Shown here one piece after another: positions 33,148 through 41,509 of a stretch of 64,000 nt of DNA. Position 1 is the first letter of the stretch. Each line of letters opens with the position of its first letter. Location: positions 823,305 to 887,304 of the forward strand of contig NZ_FCOQ01000018.1 of the NCBI RefSeq assembly GCF_900021165.1, given 5' to 3'. This DNA comes from Paenibacillus phocaeensis (lineage in GTDB: Bacteria; Bacillota; Bacilli; Paenibacillales; Paenibacillaceae). Under the pieces are notes generated by a model. That model did no database searches. It was given only the letters and a program-made list of their open reading frames with translations, and was not told where the DNA came from. The position numbers and the translations under genes were made by a program.

Positions 33148-34180
33148 TAAAGCCGCCGTGCTGGTGGCGGGCAGTTGGGGAACGGCACTTGCCAGCGTGC
33201 TCGCCGACAAAGACATGGAAGTCGCCTTGTGGACACGTAACGCAGAGCAGCAGAAAGAGATCAACACCAGACATCGGAATGAACGGTTCTTGCCCGGCAT
33301 TGAGCTGTCGCCCAAGCTGGCCGCGACTACGGATTTGGAGGCGGCGGTCACCGGCGCGAAAGCTGTGGTGATGGTCGCGCCTTCCTCGGCTGTACGCGAG
33401 GTGGCCAAGTCGTTAAAGCCTTTCTGGCATGAGGATATGCTGGTGGTGCATGCCACGAAAGGGTTTGAAATCGAGAGCATGAAGCGGATATCGACCGTGA
33501 TTGCCGAAGAGCTTGGCTGTGATGAGGGGCGGATCGTTGTGTTGTCCGGACCAAGCCATGCAGAGGAAGTGGTGAAACGCTGCCCTACCACGGTAGTTGT
33601 TGCTTCACAGATCGCCGCCCAGGCCGAACTGGCGCAGGATCTGTTCATGAACCCGTATTTCCGCGTATACACGAACCGCGATATGGTTGGAGTAGAACTG
33701 GCCGGAGCTTTAAAGAACATTATCGCGCTGGGCGCAGGAATGTCCGACGGATTGGGCTACGGAGACAATGCCAAGGCGGCGCTGTTGACCCGCGGCCTTG
33801 CCGAGATTACGCGTGTTGGCGTTGAGATGGGAGCCAATCCGTTAACTTTTGCTGGATTGGCGGGGATCGGGGACCTTGTCGTAACCGCGACCAGCCGGCA
33901 TAGTCGGAACTGGCGAGCCGGTTTTATGCTGGGCGAAGGCAAGGCGCTGGAAGCCGTATTAAGCCAGATGGGCATGGTGGTAGAGGGAATTCGCACCACG
34001 AAAGCCGCTCATGCCATTTCTGAGAAATATCAAGTGCAAATGCCGATTGCCGCGCAATTGTACCATGTTCTCTTTGAAGGCCTGGACCCTAAGACCGCCG
34101 TAGAGGCGCTGATGGGACGCGACCGGAAGACGGAGATGGAGGTTATGTCCCTGGAAACCTGGGAACAATGGCACACTTGA
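33140..34180 (+). CDS. gpsA: NAD(P)H-dependent glycerol-3-phosphate dehydrogenase
   Basis: Reduces dihydroxyacetone phosphate to sn-glycerol 3-phosphate, the lipid backbone used by PlsY. 346 residues from TTG 33140, after GGAGGAGATCGCG. The dinucleotide motif reads VLVAGSWGTALA (about 6-17), a slight departure from GxGxxG(A/T). The catalytic lysine lies in GALKNIIALGAG (about 190-201). Ends the der-plsY-gpsA run; an inverted repeat-family copy begins four bases after the stop. Confidence 0.95.
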   Translation: MSNKAAVLVAGSWGTALASVLADKDMEVALWTRNAEQQKEINTRHRNERFLPGIELSPKLAATTDLEAAVTGAKAVVMVAPSSAVREVAKSLKPFWHEDMLVVHATKGFEIESMKRISTVIAEELGCDEGRIVVLSGPSHAEEVVKRCPTTVVVASQIAAQAELAQDLFMNPYFRVYTNRDMVGVELAGALKNIIALGAGMSDGLGYGDNAKAALLTRGLAEITRVGVEMGANPLTFAGLAGIGDLVVTATSRHSRNWRAGFMLGEGKALEAVLSQMGMVVEGIRTTKAAHAISEKYQVQMPIAAQLYHVLFEGLDPKTAVEALMGRDRKTEMEVMSLETWEQWHT

Positions 34181-34183
34181 GTG

Positions 34184-34392
34184 GAAGTTCAAAAGCCGGC
34201 TTTTGATCACGATGATACTCAAAGAAGCAGATTCGACATCGAATCTTGAATTCAGCCGAGACAAAGCGGATGCTTCCGAAGCATGTTTCCTACGGAAACA
34301 TTTCAGTTGCTCACGTACCCAAAACGTACGCTCCGCTACTCAGTCTCTAGCTTCATCCAACCTTCTCGGTGCTGAAAAGCACGATGAGCCCG
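34184..34392 (-). repeat. Interspersed repeat family 1, copy D (inverted)
   Basis: On the minus strand it reads CAGCACCGAGAAGGTTGGATGAAGC..., as in the other copies. It differs in helix 3 (CGTAC-GTTTTGG-GTACG instead of CGTAGC-TGGAA-GCTACG) and carries two extra small hairpins (about 34266-34300). It ends with the perfect palindrome CAAAAGCCGGCTTTTG (34190-34205), just after gpsA, which may serve as its terminator. Confidence 0.85.
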
Positions 34393-34468
34393 TTTTGGCG
34401 AGGGGAACTCACCTTTATCTGCGCCTCCTCATATCTTGGTGGAAGAGGACAGCGGAGGAGGCGAAAGC

Positions 34469-34741
34469 GTGAGCAAAATATCCAAAGAGGCCCTGAATGC
34501 CATCAACAAGAAGACGGGGAAGACCATCTCGGAAGGCTCGGTCAAAAAGCTGGCCAGCACCGTAAAACCGTCAACCATGCAAAATGAAGCCGAATTGCGG
34601 AAGCTGATCAAGCAGGTGTCGGCGGTGGCGAAAGTCCCCGTATCGGAAAGCACGATTCAGGAGATTGTGAGCGCCGTGAAAAAGAGCGGCATGAATCCAT
34701 CCAATATGGAAGCCTTGATGAAATTAATGATCAAAAAATAA
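34469..34741 (+). CDS. SpoVIF-like sporulation protein
   Basis: 90 residues from GTG 34469, 8 bp after GGAGGAGG. The product is small, basic and helical; the block NEAELRKLIKQVSAVAKVPVSESTIQEIV resembles stage VI sporulation protein F, a regulator of late spore-coat genes (my recollection of the family pattern, not a search). Starts at 34436 or earlier lie before the ribosome-binding site. It has its own terminator and sits between gpsA and yphE. Confidence 0.65.
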   Translation: MSKISKEALNAINKKTGKTISEGSVKKLASTVKPSTMQNEAELRKLIKQVSAVAKVPVSESTIQEIVSAVKKSGMNPSNMEALMKLMIKK

Positions 34742-34764
34742 TCGAAGGTGTTCCTTGTTGCCCC

Positions 34765-34799
34765 TAAGCTCTGCGGTCCTATGCCGCGGGGCTTTGTTT
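34765..34799 (+). terminator. Terminator after the spoVIF-like gene
   Basis: AAGCTCTGCGG pairs with CCGCGGGGCTT (with G-T pairs), followed by TGTTTA. Confidence 0.65.
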
Positions 34800-34916
34800 A
34801 GTTTCCGGCTCTGCCTGGATTTGCCTCAAGGAAATCCCGGGGGTACATAGCCTGAAAGGCGGCATAATGCTATAATATGGATCATATTAAGCAAAAAAAT
34901 AGTAGGAGAAACGAAC

Positions 34917-35096
34917 ATGGATGCAATGACGAAGATGTGGCTATCGATCGCGGCCGTGCTGATCATGGGGATTTCCGTTTTTTTGATCACGTTTGCACGG
35001 ACGAAAACGAAAGGGATCGTCAAGGGGATTTTATCGTTGCTTGCTTTTTTTATTATGCTGGCCGGTTTCTTGACCGGACTCGTGTCAATTACTTGA
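34917..35096 (+). CDS. yphE: DUF2768 small membrane protein (YphE-like)
   Basis: 59 residues with two hydrophobic helices (about 7-26 and 36-57) joined by the basic loop RTKTKGIVKG. The size, two-helix layout and position upstream of yphF and spoIVA match YphE of B. subtilis. ATG follows TAGGAGAAACGAAC; a TATAAT box lies 40 bp upstream (34871-34876). Function unknown, probably sporulation related by context. Confidence 0.75.
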   Translation: MDAMTKMWLSIAAVLIMGISVFLITFARTKTKGIVKGILSLLAFFIMLAGFLTGLVSIT

Positions 35097-35139
35097 CAGC
35101 AGCCTCTACACCATGGAACCCAAGAGAAGAGGAAAATGT

Positions 35140-35778
35140 ATGCAACAACAAGATAGCAAGGCCTATACCGAGTTGACGGAGGATTTAGGCAAGCTTGCCG
35201 CCGCCTGTGAAGGGGTGGAGGGGGCCTGGCTGCTTGGAGGCAGCTGTGGATTGTGGCTGCAAGGGGTTGAACTCGCGGCTGCCCCGCGGGATATCGACAT
35301 CTATGCGGATCTTGCGACCACAGACCGCTTGCATGAGCGGCTCGAGCGGTTTGCGACAGATGCGCCGCACCGTGACCGAAGCGGGATTTACACCTCTCTG
35401 TTAAGCCACTACCGGATGGGAGAGTCGACCGTCGAGCTGGTGGGCGGGTTTGAAGTTCACCCCGACGGCGCTTTATATCGGACTGAGGTGGAGGCGTTGC
35501 TGGCGCCGACAGCCCCGCGTGTGATGCTGCGAGAGGCTGCTTTTTCGGTGATGCCGCTCGCTCATGAATTGGTATTTAATCTCTTGCGGGAGCGCCCGGA
35601 TCGTTATCTGCCGATTGCCGCCAGAATTCGCAAGGCGCCCGAACGTCACCTGCCCTTATTGGACGAGCTGCTGAAACGTAATGGGTGGTCGGCGGATTTG
35701 GTTGGACGTATGGCCGAACTTCTGGACCAACCGCTGCTCTCCCGTCCATGGAGCGAATATCGCGGCGGGGAGGTCTAA
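35140..35778 (+). CDS. Nucleotidyltransferase-fold protein
   Basis: 212 residues from ATG 35140 (MQQQDSKAYTEL), after AGAGGAAAATGT. Residues about 28-60 carry the nucleotidyltransferase signature LLGGSCGLWLQG...PRDIDIYAD (GGS followed by DxD), the metal-binding core of polymerase-beta-like transferases, including minimal and aminoglycoside-modifying types. No partner HEPN gene or resistance context is present; target unknown. Nine bases separate it from the ferredoxin gene. Confidence 0.7.
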   Translation: MQQQDSKAYTELTEDLGKLAAACEGVEGAWLLGGSCGLWLQGVELAAAPRDIDIYADLATTDRLHERLERFATDAPHRDRSGIYTSLLSHYRMGESTVELVGGFEVHPDGALYRTEVEALLAPTAPRVMLREAAFSVMPLAHELVFNLLRERPDRYLPIAARIRKAPERHLPLLDELLKRNGWSADLVGRMAELLDQPLLSRPWSEYRGGEV

Positions 35779-35787
35779 GAGCTCATC

Positions 35788-36138
35788 GTGGAAGGGCGTA
35801 TCACGTTTCAGCCGACAGGGAAAACCATTCAAGTCCGGCCAGGCACCACGGTATTGAGAGCGGCTCGCGAAGCAAGGATTCCGATTGTGACTCGCTGCGG
35901 CGGGAATGCGGGTTGTCTGATGTGTAAAGTGCAGGTTGAACCGGAGCAAGCAGCGATGTTAACCCCTCCCAGCGCTGCGGAACGCCGCAAGCTTGGCCCT
36001 CTGCTGGAGCAGGGGGTTCGATTAGCCTGTCAGGCGGTGATCCGGGGGGAGGTGGCCGTCCAGCTTCCCGAGGATCCGCTCAAAGCGGCGATTCGCAAGC
36101 AGTTGGAACGGCAGCGGGATGAAGAGGAGTTATGGTAA
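35788..36138 (+). CDS. 2Fe-2S ferredoxin-like protein
   Basis: 116 residues, GTG start. The sequence CGGNAGCLMC (Cys37, Cys43, Cys46) with a fourth cysteine in RLACQ (about 80) gives the plant-type [2Fe-2S] ligand set CxxxxxCxxC...C. A charged C-terminal helix follows. The electron partner cannot be identified here. The gene is close-packed between the nucleotidyltransferase and yphF; neither is in this place in B. subtilis. Confidence 0.85.
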   Translation: MEGRITFQPTGKTIQVRPGTTVLRAAREARIPIVTRCGGNAGCLMCKVQVEPEQAAMLTPPSAAERRKLGPLLEQGVRLACQAVIRGEVAVQLPEDPLKAAIRKQLERQRDEEELW

Positions 36139-36168
36139 GTACGAAGGGGACAAAGTGAGGATTACAAC

Positions 36169-36924
36169 ATGGTGAAGTTATCAGTTTTGAAGCCAACCGG
36201 GGTAAGGATAGCCGCTTTGGTTGTTATTTTGACGTTGATGACCTCCTTGCTGTCGGGATGCTTATATCGCGGAGACAGGCAGCAGGGAGGAACGGTTTCC
36301 TACATGGAGAGCGTGGACCGGGTTCAGCGGGCGCTGGACCGATTTCAGGAGGACAAGGGCATCCTGCCGATCGTTACCGCCGGGGAGGAAACGCCGCGGT
36401 ATGAGAAGTATCGAATTGATCTGGAGCAGCTGAAACGAGAGGGTTATTTGGAGGAACTCCCGGCGGCGGCTTTTGAGCAGGGGGGAACCGTCTATTTTCT
36501 CGTTATCGATGAAGAATCCGATCCCACGGTGAAAGTCATGGATTTGGGCACGATGCAGAAAGTGAACGATGTCCAGCGCAAAGTACTGAGCTACCGATCG
36601 AGCCAGGGAGGAGCATTGCCGGGCGAGGCAGAAGGGGAGACCTATCCGGGGCTATACCCCGTAGATCTTCAGCTAATGCAGGCAGAGAGTTTAGCGCTGG
36701 CAAGCGTATACTCCGGGGAGACGCTCCCCTATCTGATGGATGCGCAGGGCAATGTGTACGTAGATTATGCTTTTGATATTATGCAGGCGATCGATCAGTC
36801 CGGCAAGACGCCGCAGGATGATGAAGACCTGCGCACCTGGCTGACGGACAGTTCCGTGTTCGTTCCGGTGAAGTCGCTGCCTTACCGATGGAACGGGAGT
36901 GAACCGGTTGCTCATATCAACTGA
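36169..36924 (+). CDS. yphF: YphF-like sporulation lipoprotein
   Basis: 251 residues: N-terminal signal with lipobox LLSGC (Cys31), followed by a soluble extracytoplasmic domain with ESVDRVQRALDRFQ and paired helical repeats. Position directly before spoIVA and after yphE matches yphF; its role is not known. ATG lies in GAGGATTACAACATGG. A terminator follows. Confidence 0.8.
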   Translation: MVKLSVLKPTGVRIAALVVILTLMTSLLSGCLYRGDRQQGGTVSYMESVDRVQRALDRFQEDKGILPIVTAGEETPRYEKYRIDLEQLKREGYLEELPAAAFEQGGTVYFLVIDEESDPTVKVMDLGTMQKVNDVQRKVLSYRSSQGGALPGEAEGETYPGLYPVDLQLMQAESLALASVYSGETLPYLMDAQGNVYVDYAFDIMQAIDQSGKTPQDDEDLRTWLTDSSVFVPVKSLPYRWNGSEPVAHIN

Positions 36925-36927
36925 AGA

Positions 36928-36965
36928 GGAAGCCTTTCGGATGGATGTCCGGGAGGCTTCTTTTA
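36928..36965 (+). terminator. Terminator after yphF
   Basis: GGAAGCCTTTCGGA pairs with TCCGGGAGGCTTC, followed by TTTT. Confidence 0.88.
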
Positions 36966-37126
36966 GGTTGTGGACTGGGTTTCAGTTTCTTTCGTTTCCC
37001 CTCTTCCAATAGCGTCATATTTTCTCCGATAGACTCATACAAATGGGAGTATGGCGGTTAAGTGCCCGCCTTGTTCGGGTTGAATGAGCGGCCCCGCAAA
37101 AAAAACGGGCTTGGACGGTTTTAACC

Positions 37127-37155
37127 GTCATATTCTCGCATCTGGTACATAAGAT
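37127..37155 (+). promoter_or_regulatory. Sigma-E promoter of spoIVA
   Basis: GTCATATT (37127-37134), 13 bp spacer, CATAAGAT (37148-37155). This is a close match to the mother-cell sigma-E consensus and agrees with sigma-E control of spoIVA in B. subtilis. It implies a leader of about 185 nt. Confidence 0.75.
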
Positions 37156-37346
37156 GTTACTAGTCCAAATGCATGTACGAGTTTACGCCGCTTCGTTCAG
37201 GTTCCTTCCACAGGTTTGCGGCGGCGGACACGGGCAAGAGGGGCTGCCGCTCCTGCCGCAGCAGCGAGGCCCAAAATCATGGTGAATCACGAAGCGGATG
37301 CTCTCGGGGCATTTTTCCTTCGGCGAAATTTGAGGAGGGGATATCA

Positions 37347-38831
37347 TTGGTATTGGAGAAAGTGGACATTTTTAAGGACATTGCCGAACGAACCGGAGGC
37401 GACATCTATCTGGGGGTCGTCGGTGCGGTCCGTACCGGGAAATCGACCTTTATTAAGCGTTTCATGGAAACGGTCGTTCTCCCGAACATCGCAAACGAAG
37501 CCGATCGGGTCCGCGCGGTAGATGAACTTCCGCAAAGCGCCGCCGGCAAAACCATCATGACGACCGAACCGAAGTTCGTCCCGAACAATGCGGTGCAGAT
37601 CAAGGTAGCTGAAGGACTCGAGGTTAACGTAAGACTCGTGGATTGCGTCGGATACGCCGTGGAAGGCGCAAAGGGCTACGAGGATGAGAACGGGCCTCGG
37701 ATGATTTCTACGCCTTGGTTTGAAGAGCCGATTCCGTTCCAGGAAGCGGCGGAAATCGGGACTCGCAAAGTGATTCAAGAGCATTCCACGCTGGGCGTTG
37801 TCGTGACGACCGACGGAACGATCGCTGATATTCCGCGCTACTCGTACGTTGAATCCGAGGAGCGGGTCGTCGCGGAATTGAAGGAGGTCGGCAAGCCGTT
37901 TGTGCTTGTGATCAACTCAACGCGGCCAAACAGTGAGGAAGCGCAGCAGCTTCGCGGCGAGTTATCCGCCAAATATGACATTCCGGTCATTACGCTCAGT
38001 GCGGCGACGATGACGGAAGAAGACGTGACCGGTGTGCTCCGGGAAGTTCTCTATGAATTCCCGGTTCATGAAGTCAACGTCAACCTGCCTAGCTGGGTAA
38101 TGGTGCTCAACGAGAACCACTGGCTGCGCAGCAACTATGAGAACTCCGTCCGAGACACGGTTAAGGATATTCGCCGTTTGCGGGATGTCGATCGAGTCGT
38201 CGGAAATTTCATGGAATATGATTTCATCGATCGGGCTGGACTAAGCGGGCTCAACATGGGCCAGGGCGTTGCAGAGATTGATCTGTACGCTCCGGACGAT
38301 TTGTACGACCGTATCCTGATGGAAGTCGTTGGCGTGGAAATCCGCGGGAAAGATCATTTGCTGCAACTGATGCAGGAGTTCACCCATGCCAAACGGGAAT
38401 ACGACCGGTTTGCCGAGGCTCTTGAAATGGTCAAAACAACCGGTTATGGCATCGCCGCACCTACGTTGGCGGAAATGGCGCTGGATGAGCCGGAGCTCAT
38501 TCGCCAAGGCTCCCGCTTTGGCGTAAGGCTGAAGGCGACGGCCCCTTCCATCCATATGATCCGCGTCGACGTCGAGTCGGAATTTGCGCCGATCATCGGA
38601 ACCGAGAAGCAAAGCGAAGAGCTGGTTCGTTATCTGATGCAGGATTTCGAGAACGATCCGATCAAGATTTGGGAATCCGATATTTTTGGCCGATCCCTTC
38701 ACTCCATCGTACGCGAAGGCATTCAGGGCAAGATCGCCATGATGCCGGACAACGCTCGCTACAAGCTGCAGGAAACGCTAGGGCGGATTATCAACGAAGG
38801 ATCCGGCGGCCTCATCGCCATCATTTTGTAG
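37347..38831 (+). CDS. spoIVA: Stage IV sporulation protein A (spore coat ATPase)
   Basis: Cytoskeletal ATPase that polymerises on the forespore surface, anchored by SpoVM, as the base of the coat. 494 residues from TTG 37347 (MVLEKVDIFKDIAERTGG); TTG 37353 gives exactly the 492-residue B. subtilis form. The ribosome-binding site AGGAGGGG at 37333 fits 37347 better. Walker A GAVRTGKST at about 25-33; conserved end NEGSGGLIAIIL. The frame is open upstream to 37173, but that part lies in the leader. Highly conserved throughout. Confidence 0.97.
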   Translation: MVLEKVDIFKDIAERTGGDIYLGVVGAVRTGKSTFIKRFMETVVLPNIANEADRVRAVDELPQSAAGKTIMTTEPKFVPNNAVQIKVAEGLEVNVRLVDCVGYAVEGAKGYEDENGPRMISTPWFEEPIPFQEAAEIGTRKVIQEHSTLGVVVTTDGTIADIPRYSYVESEERVVAELKEVGKPFVLVINSTRPNSEEAQQLRGELSAKYDIPVITLSAATMTEEDVTGVLREVLYEFPVHEVNVNLPSWVMVLNENHWLRSNYENSVRDTVKDIRRLRDVDRVVGNFMEYDFIDRAGLSGLNMGQGVAEIDLYAPDDLYDRILMEVVGVEIRGKDHLLQLMQEFTHAKREYDRFAEALEMVKTTGYGIAAPTLAEMALDEPELIRQGSRFGVRLKATAPSIHMIRVDVESEFAPIIGTEKQSEELVRYLMQDFENDPIKIWESDIFGRSLHSIVREGIQGKIAMMPDNARYKLQETLGRIINEGSGGLIAIIL

Positions 38832-39196
38832 GCCTACTCGGTGCTCAGAAGCCGACATTTCGACTCATTGAATCACCCAACTCTAGGCAATTCCTCCTCA
38901 ATGACCGCGCGCATGCTGATTCTGGCTGCGTGCGGTTGTTTTGTCGTTTAGGGGGCAGATTCCCTGAATTTATAGGGCGAATTGAGGAAAAATCGCCGGT
39001 AAGCCTTGAAATAACTTGAAATTATGCATGGGCTGTATTACTATAAATTTGTTCCGCGACCCCCGAAGGCGCGATTTCATCATGTTTTTGGGGAATTTGT
39101 ACGTAATGAATTGCATAAAACACGTATATTCTGCGGTAAAACGGAAACACAAATAGCAAGTGGTATTATTTTCCTTGGTGGGGAGGTGAATCACAC
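38832..39196. other. Gap between spoIVA and hbs
   Basis: Contains a degraded fragment of repeat family 1 (about 38834-38870, CTCGGTGCTCAGAAGCCGAC), a terminator at 38904-38944 and an AT-rich stretch before hbs. No gene is supported. Confidence 0.55.
38904..38944 (+). terminator. Terminator after spoIVA
   Basis: ACCGCGCGCA pairs with TGCGTGCGGT (one G-T pair), followed by TGTTTTG. Confidence 0.7.
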
Positions 39197-39469
39197 ATGA
39201 ATAAATCCGATTTGATTTCTCAAGTTGCAGAAAGCACGGAGTTGTCTAAGAAGGACGCGACTAAAGCGGTTGACGCCGTATTCGAGGCCATTTCCGAAGC
39301 GTTGCAAAACGGAGACAAAGTTCAACTGGTCGGCTTTGGTAACTTTGAAGTCCGCGAGCGTTCCGCCCGTAAAGGCCGTAACCCGCAAACCGGAGAGGAA
39401 ATCGAAATCCCTGCGAGCAAAATTCCTGCTTTCAAACCAGGTAAAGCGCTCAAAGACGGAATTAAATAA
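39197..39469 (+). CDS. hbs: DNA-binding protein HU
   Basis: Nucleoid protein that bends and compacts DNA. 90 residues, the standard HU length: [21 protein letters not shown] at the start, [20 protein letters not shown] (about 47-66) with the DNA-intercalating proline of NPQTG, and [12 protein letters not shown] near the end. ATG follows GGGGAGGTGAATCAC. Same place after spoIVA as in B. subtilis. Confidence 0.98.
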   Translation: MNKSDLISQVAESTELSKKDATKAVDAVFEAISEALQNGDKVQLVGFGNFEVRERSARKGRNPQTGEEIEIPASKIPAFKPGKALKDGIK

Positions 39470-39495
39470 AGATTTCTACATATCTTTCCGTGCAA

Positions 39496-39531
39496 AAGAC
39501 CGTGGGCATCTTGTTCACGGCTTTTTCTTTT
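39496..39531 (+). terminator. Terminator after hbs
   Basis: ACCGTGGGC..GTTCACGGC hairpin followed by TTTTTCTTTT. Confidence 0.75.
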
Positions 39532-39589
39532 CACGGGGAGCGTAGAGGGTGAACAGTCTGTCAAATCGAGAAGGGGGAGGCGCAGCCAT

Positions 39590-39838
39590 ATGGATAACCA
39601 ACACAGCGGCGGTAACGAACAAGCTGCAGGCGGGGACTATTTCGTCGTGAAGGCCAAGGAGCAAGGGGTTACGGTCATCGGGTTGACCCGGGGGAAGGAT
39701 ACACGGTTTCACCACACCGAGAAATTGGATAAGGGTGAGGTGCTGATCGCCCAATTTACCGACCATACGTCCGCGGTCAAGGTTCGCGGCAAAGCGCTCG
39801 TTTACACGAAGCACGGGATGATCGATACGGAAGAATGA
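39590..39838 (+). CDS. mtrB: trp RNA-binding attenuation protein TRAP
   Basis: Forms an 11-subunit ring that, with tryptophan bound, wraps RNA with (G/U)AG triplets and causes termination before trpE. 82 residues; after a short Gly-rich start the core runs [35 protein letters not shown], close to the B. subtilis protein and keeping the Lys and Arg residues that contact GAG bases. ATG follows AAGGGGGAGGCGCAGCCAT. In B. subtilis it follows folE (mtrA); here it follows hbs directly. Its expected target is at 51812-51926. Confidence 0.97.
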   Translation: MDNQHSGGNEQAAGGDYFVVKAKEQGVTVIGLTRGKDTRFHHTEKLDKGEVLIAQFTDHTSAVKVRGKALVYTKHGMIDTEE

Positions 39839-39849
39839 TTTTGCATTCT

Positions 39850-39873
39850 GCAGGCATAGCCTGCTTTTTTTCT
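39850..39873 (+). terminator. Terminator after mtrB
   Basis: GCAGGC-ATA-GCCTGC followed by TTTTTTTCT. Confidence 0.88.
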
Positions 39874-39950
39874 ATGTAGAATGGGGTATAGGAATCTTTT
39901 GGACAGGACGGAAGCGCCGCTGTCCGAGTGAACTGAAGGGGGAGTGCCCC

Positions 39951-40490
39951 ATGAAACGAAAAATTGCCGTTCGGGCAGTGTTGCTCACGTTCGGCTGCGC
40001 GCTGGTGATGGCGGGTGTCGCTTGGCTCAGCGAACACCCGGCTCAGCCCCGGCAAGCGGCCACGGTGTTCGCCGGACCGATTCCGGCAGAGTTGACCGAT
40101 GACAACCTCGTAGATGCTTTGGACCCGCTGCAGCTTCCGTTGCCGATCGCCAAGGTGGAGCTGAACGGGGGGATCCTCTCCATCGACCTGAAGGTCGAAG
40201 GCGACCAAATGGGTGCTGGCGACGTCTACCGGGGAATGGCGGAAATGATCTCCTTCGCGTTCGAACACACCAGCAATATCGATCAGCTGCTGCTGCGGTT
40301 GATGGCTGAAGATCGTTGGCTTGGCACGAAGTATCTGCTGCTGGCTGCCGATGTCAGACGCAGCGAATTTTCCGCAGAGGAGCTGGAAGTTTTGCGGCAT
40401 ACCGGGAGCGGGGAGTTGCCCGAGACGCTGCGGCTGCGCATGCGGGTGACGGAAACCCGGCTTTGGAAGTCGCGCTTTCTGCAGGAGTAG
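39951..40490 (+). CDS. Secreted or membrane-anchored hypothetical protein
   Basis: 179 residues: basic start (MKRKIAVR), hydrophobic helix at about 9-26, then a soluble, acidic domain outside the membrane (ADVRRSEFSAEELEVL near 133-148). No family recognised. ATG follows GAAGGGGGAGTGCCCC. It lies between mtrB and hepS, where B. subtilis has no equivalent. Confidence 0.7.
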   Translation: MKRKIAVRAVLLTFGCALVMAGVAWLSEHPAQPRQAATVFAGPIPAELTDDNLVDALDPLQLPLPIAKVELNGGILSIDLKVEGDQMGAGDVYRGMAEMISFAFEHTSNIDQLLLRLMAEDRWLGTKYLLLAADVRRSEFSAEELEVLRHTGSGELPETLRLRMRVTETRLWKSRFLQE

Positions 40491-40570
40491 CCGCCTTAGG
40501 CATTCGATGCGTTGAATTCGCGTCTTGCCACTGTGCGCAGTGAAAAAACATATGCTATAATAGACAAGAT

Positions 40571-40588
40571 TGTGACAGTTGTGACAGT
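40571..40588 (+). repeat. Tandem TGTGACAGT repeat before hepS
   Basis: Two perfect 9 bp direct repeats, 40571-40579 and 40580-40588, located ten bases after a TATAAT box (40556-40561) and about 35 bp before hepS. May be a regulator site or chance. Confidence 0.6.
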
Positions 40589-40624
40589 TTTATTACTGAA
40601 AGATCAGCGGCTCGGAGGCAAAGG

Positions 40625-41497
40625 ATGAAACCTTATCGCATTACAGAATTGGCAAATAAGTATGTCAGTTATGACATGATTACCGCATACACGGCGCTTC
40701 CGGAGTTCCCGGTGCCCCGTGTTCGTTTGCTTTATACGTTTCTTAACGAGCGCGAGGGCCAGTCGCCCGAGTCGGCGGAGACGTGCGCGCTCGCCGCATT
40801 CCTCGTGCAGCTTGGCATGGATACCCATGATCGCATCGATCTGGCGTCCGGACTGGGGGAGGCTACGCGCGAAATGCGTTCTCGCCAGCTCAAGGTGCTC
40901 GCCGGCGATTATTTCAGCGGCGTCTTCTATCATCTGCTCGCCGGAGCCGGGGAGACCGGCATGGTTCCGCTCCTGAGCTCGGCGATCTGTGAGGTCAACC
41001 GCCTGAAGGTCCAGCTGTACAGCAAGTTGAAGCAGGCCGTATTGCCTGCGGAGGAATATCTGAAGGAATGCGTCCATGTCAAAATGGGGCTTTTTCTTTC
41101 TTTTACGGAGCTGTTGGACAAGTCGGTTCACAATGTATGGCAGAAGCTGCTGGCCGAGCTAAGCCGCTGCGAAGTCATGCTGGACGAACTTCACTCTTCT
41201 TCTGAATTGCCGCATGACCGCAAGGGATACGCGTATTTGCGCATTATGGAAACCGGGTCCTCCGAGGATAAAGATACGCTCTCCGCACGCAAGGTTGGCG
41301 AGCGCGACTGGTCGCTGATGCTCGTGAAATATAATATCAAGGAACAGCTGATGTCCATGCTGCACCAATCGGTGGATCATGTTCAATCGCTGCTGCATGA
41401 GTGCAAGAAGGAATCGGCGCGCACGGAGCTGAAGTCCATCCTGGAGCCGTTTATCGCCGTGCTGTCGCCGGCACGCCGTTCCGTGCAAGAAGGGTAG
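40625..41497 (+). CDS. hepS: Heptaprenyl diphosphate synthase component 1
   Basis: Non-catalytic small subunit that, with HepT, forms heptaprenyl diphosphate for the menaquinone side chain. 290 residues, mostly helical, opening MKPYRITELANKYVSYDMI, with VLAGDYFSGVFYHLLA (about 91-106). Identified from its sequence and its place before menG. ATG follows CGGAGGCAAAGG. First gene of a six-gene, tightly coupled run. Confidence 0.9.
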   Translation: MKPYRITELANKYVSYDMITAYTALPEFPVPRVRLLYTFLNEREGQSPESAETCALAAFLVQLGMDTHDRIDLASGLGEATREMRSRQLKVLAGDYFSGVFYHLLAGAGETGMVPLLSSAICEVNRLKVQLYSKLKQAVLPAEEYLKECVHVKMGLFLSFTELLDKSVHNVWQKLLAELSRCEVMLDELHSSSELPHDRKGYAYLRIMETGSSEDKDTLSARKVGERDWSLMLVKYNIKEQLMSMLHQSVDHVQSLLHECKKESARTELKSILEPFIAVLSPARRSVQEG

Positions 41498-41509
41498 GGA
41501 GATAAGCAA

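Noticed and set aside
37173..37346. N-terminal extension of spoIVA by 58 codons
   Set aside because: The extension lies between a sigma-E promoter and a clear ribosome-binding site, and the conserved family N-terminus starts at 37347/37353.
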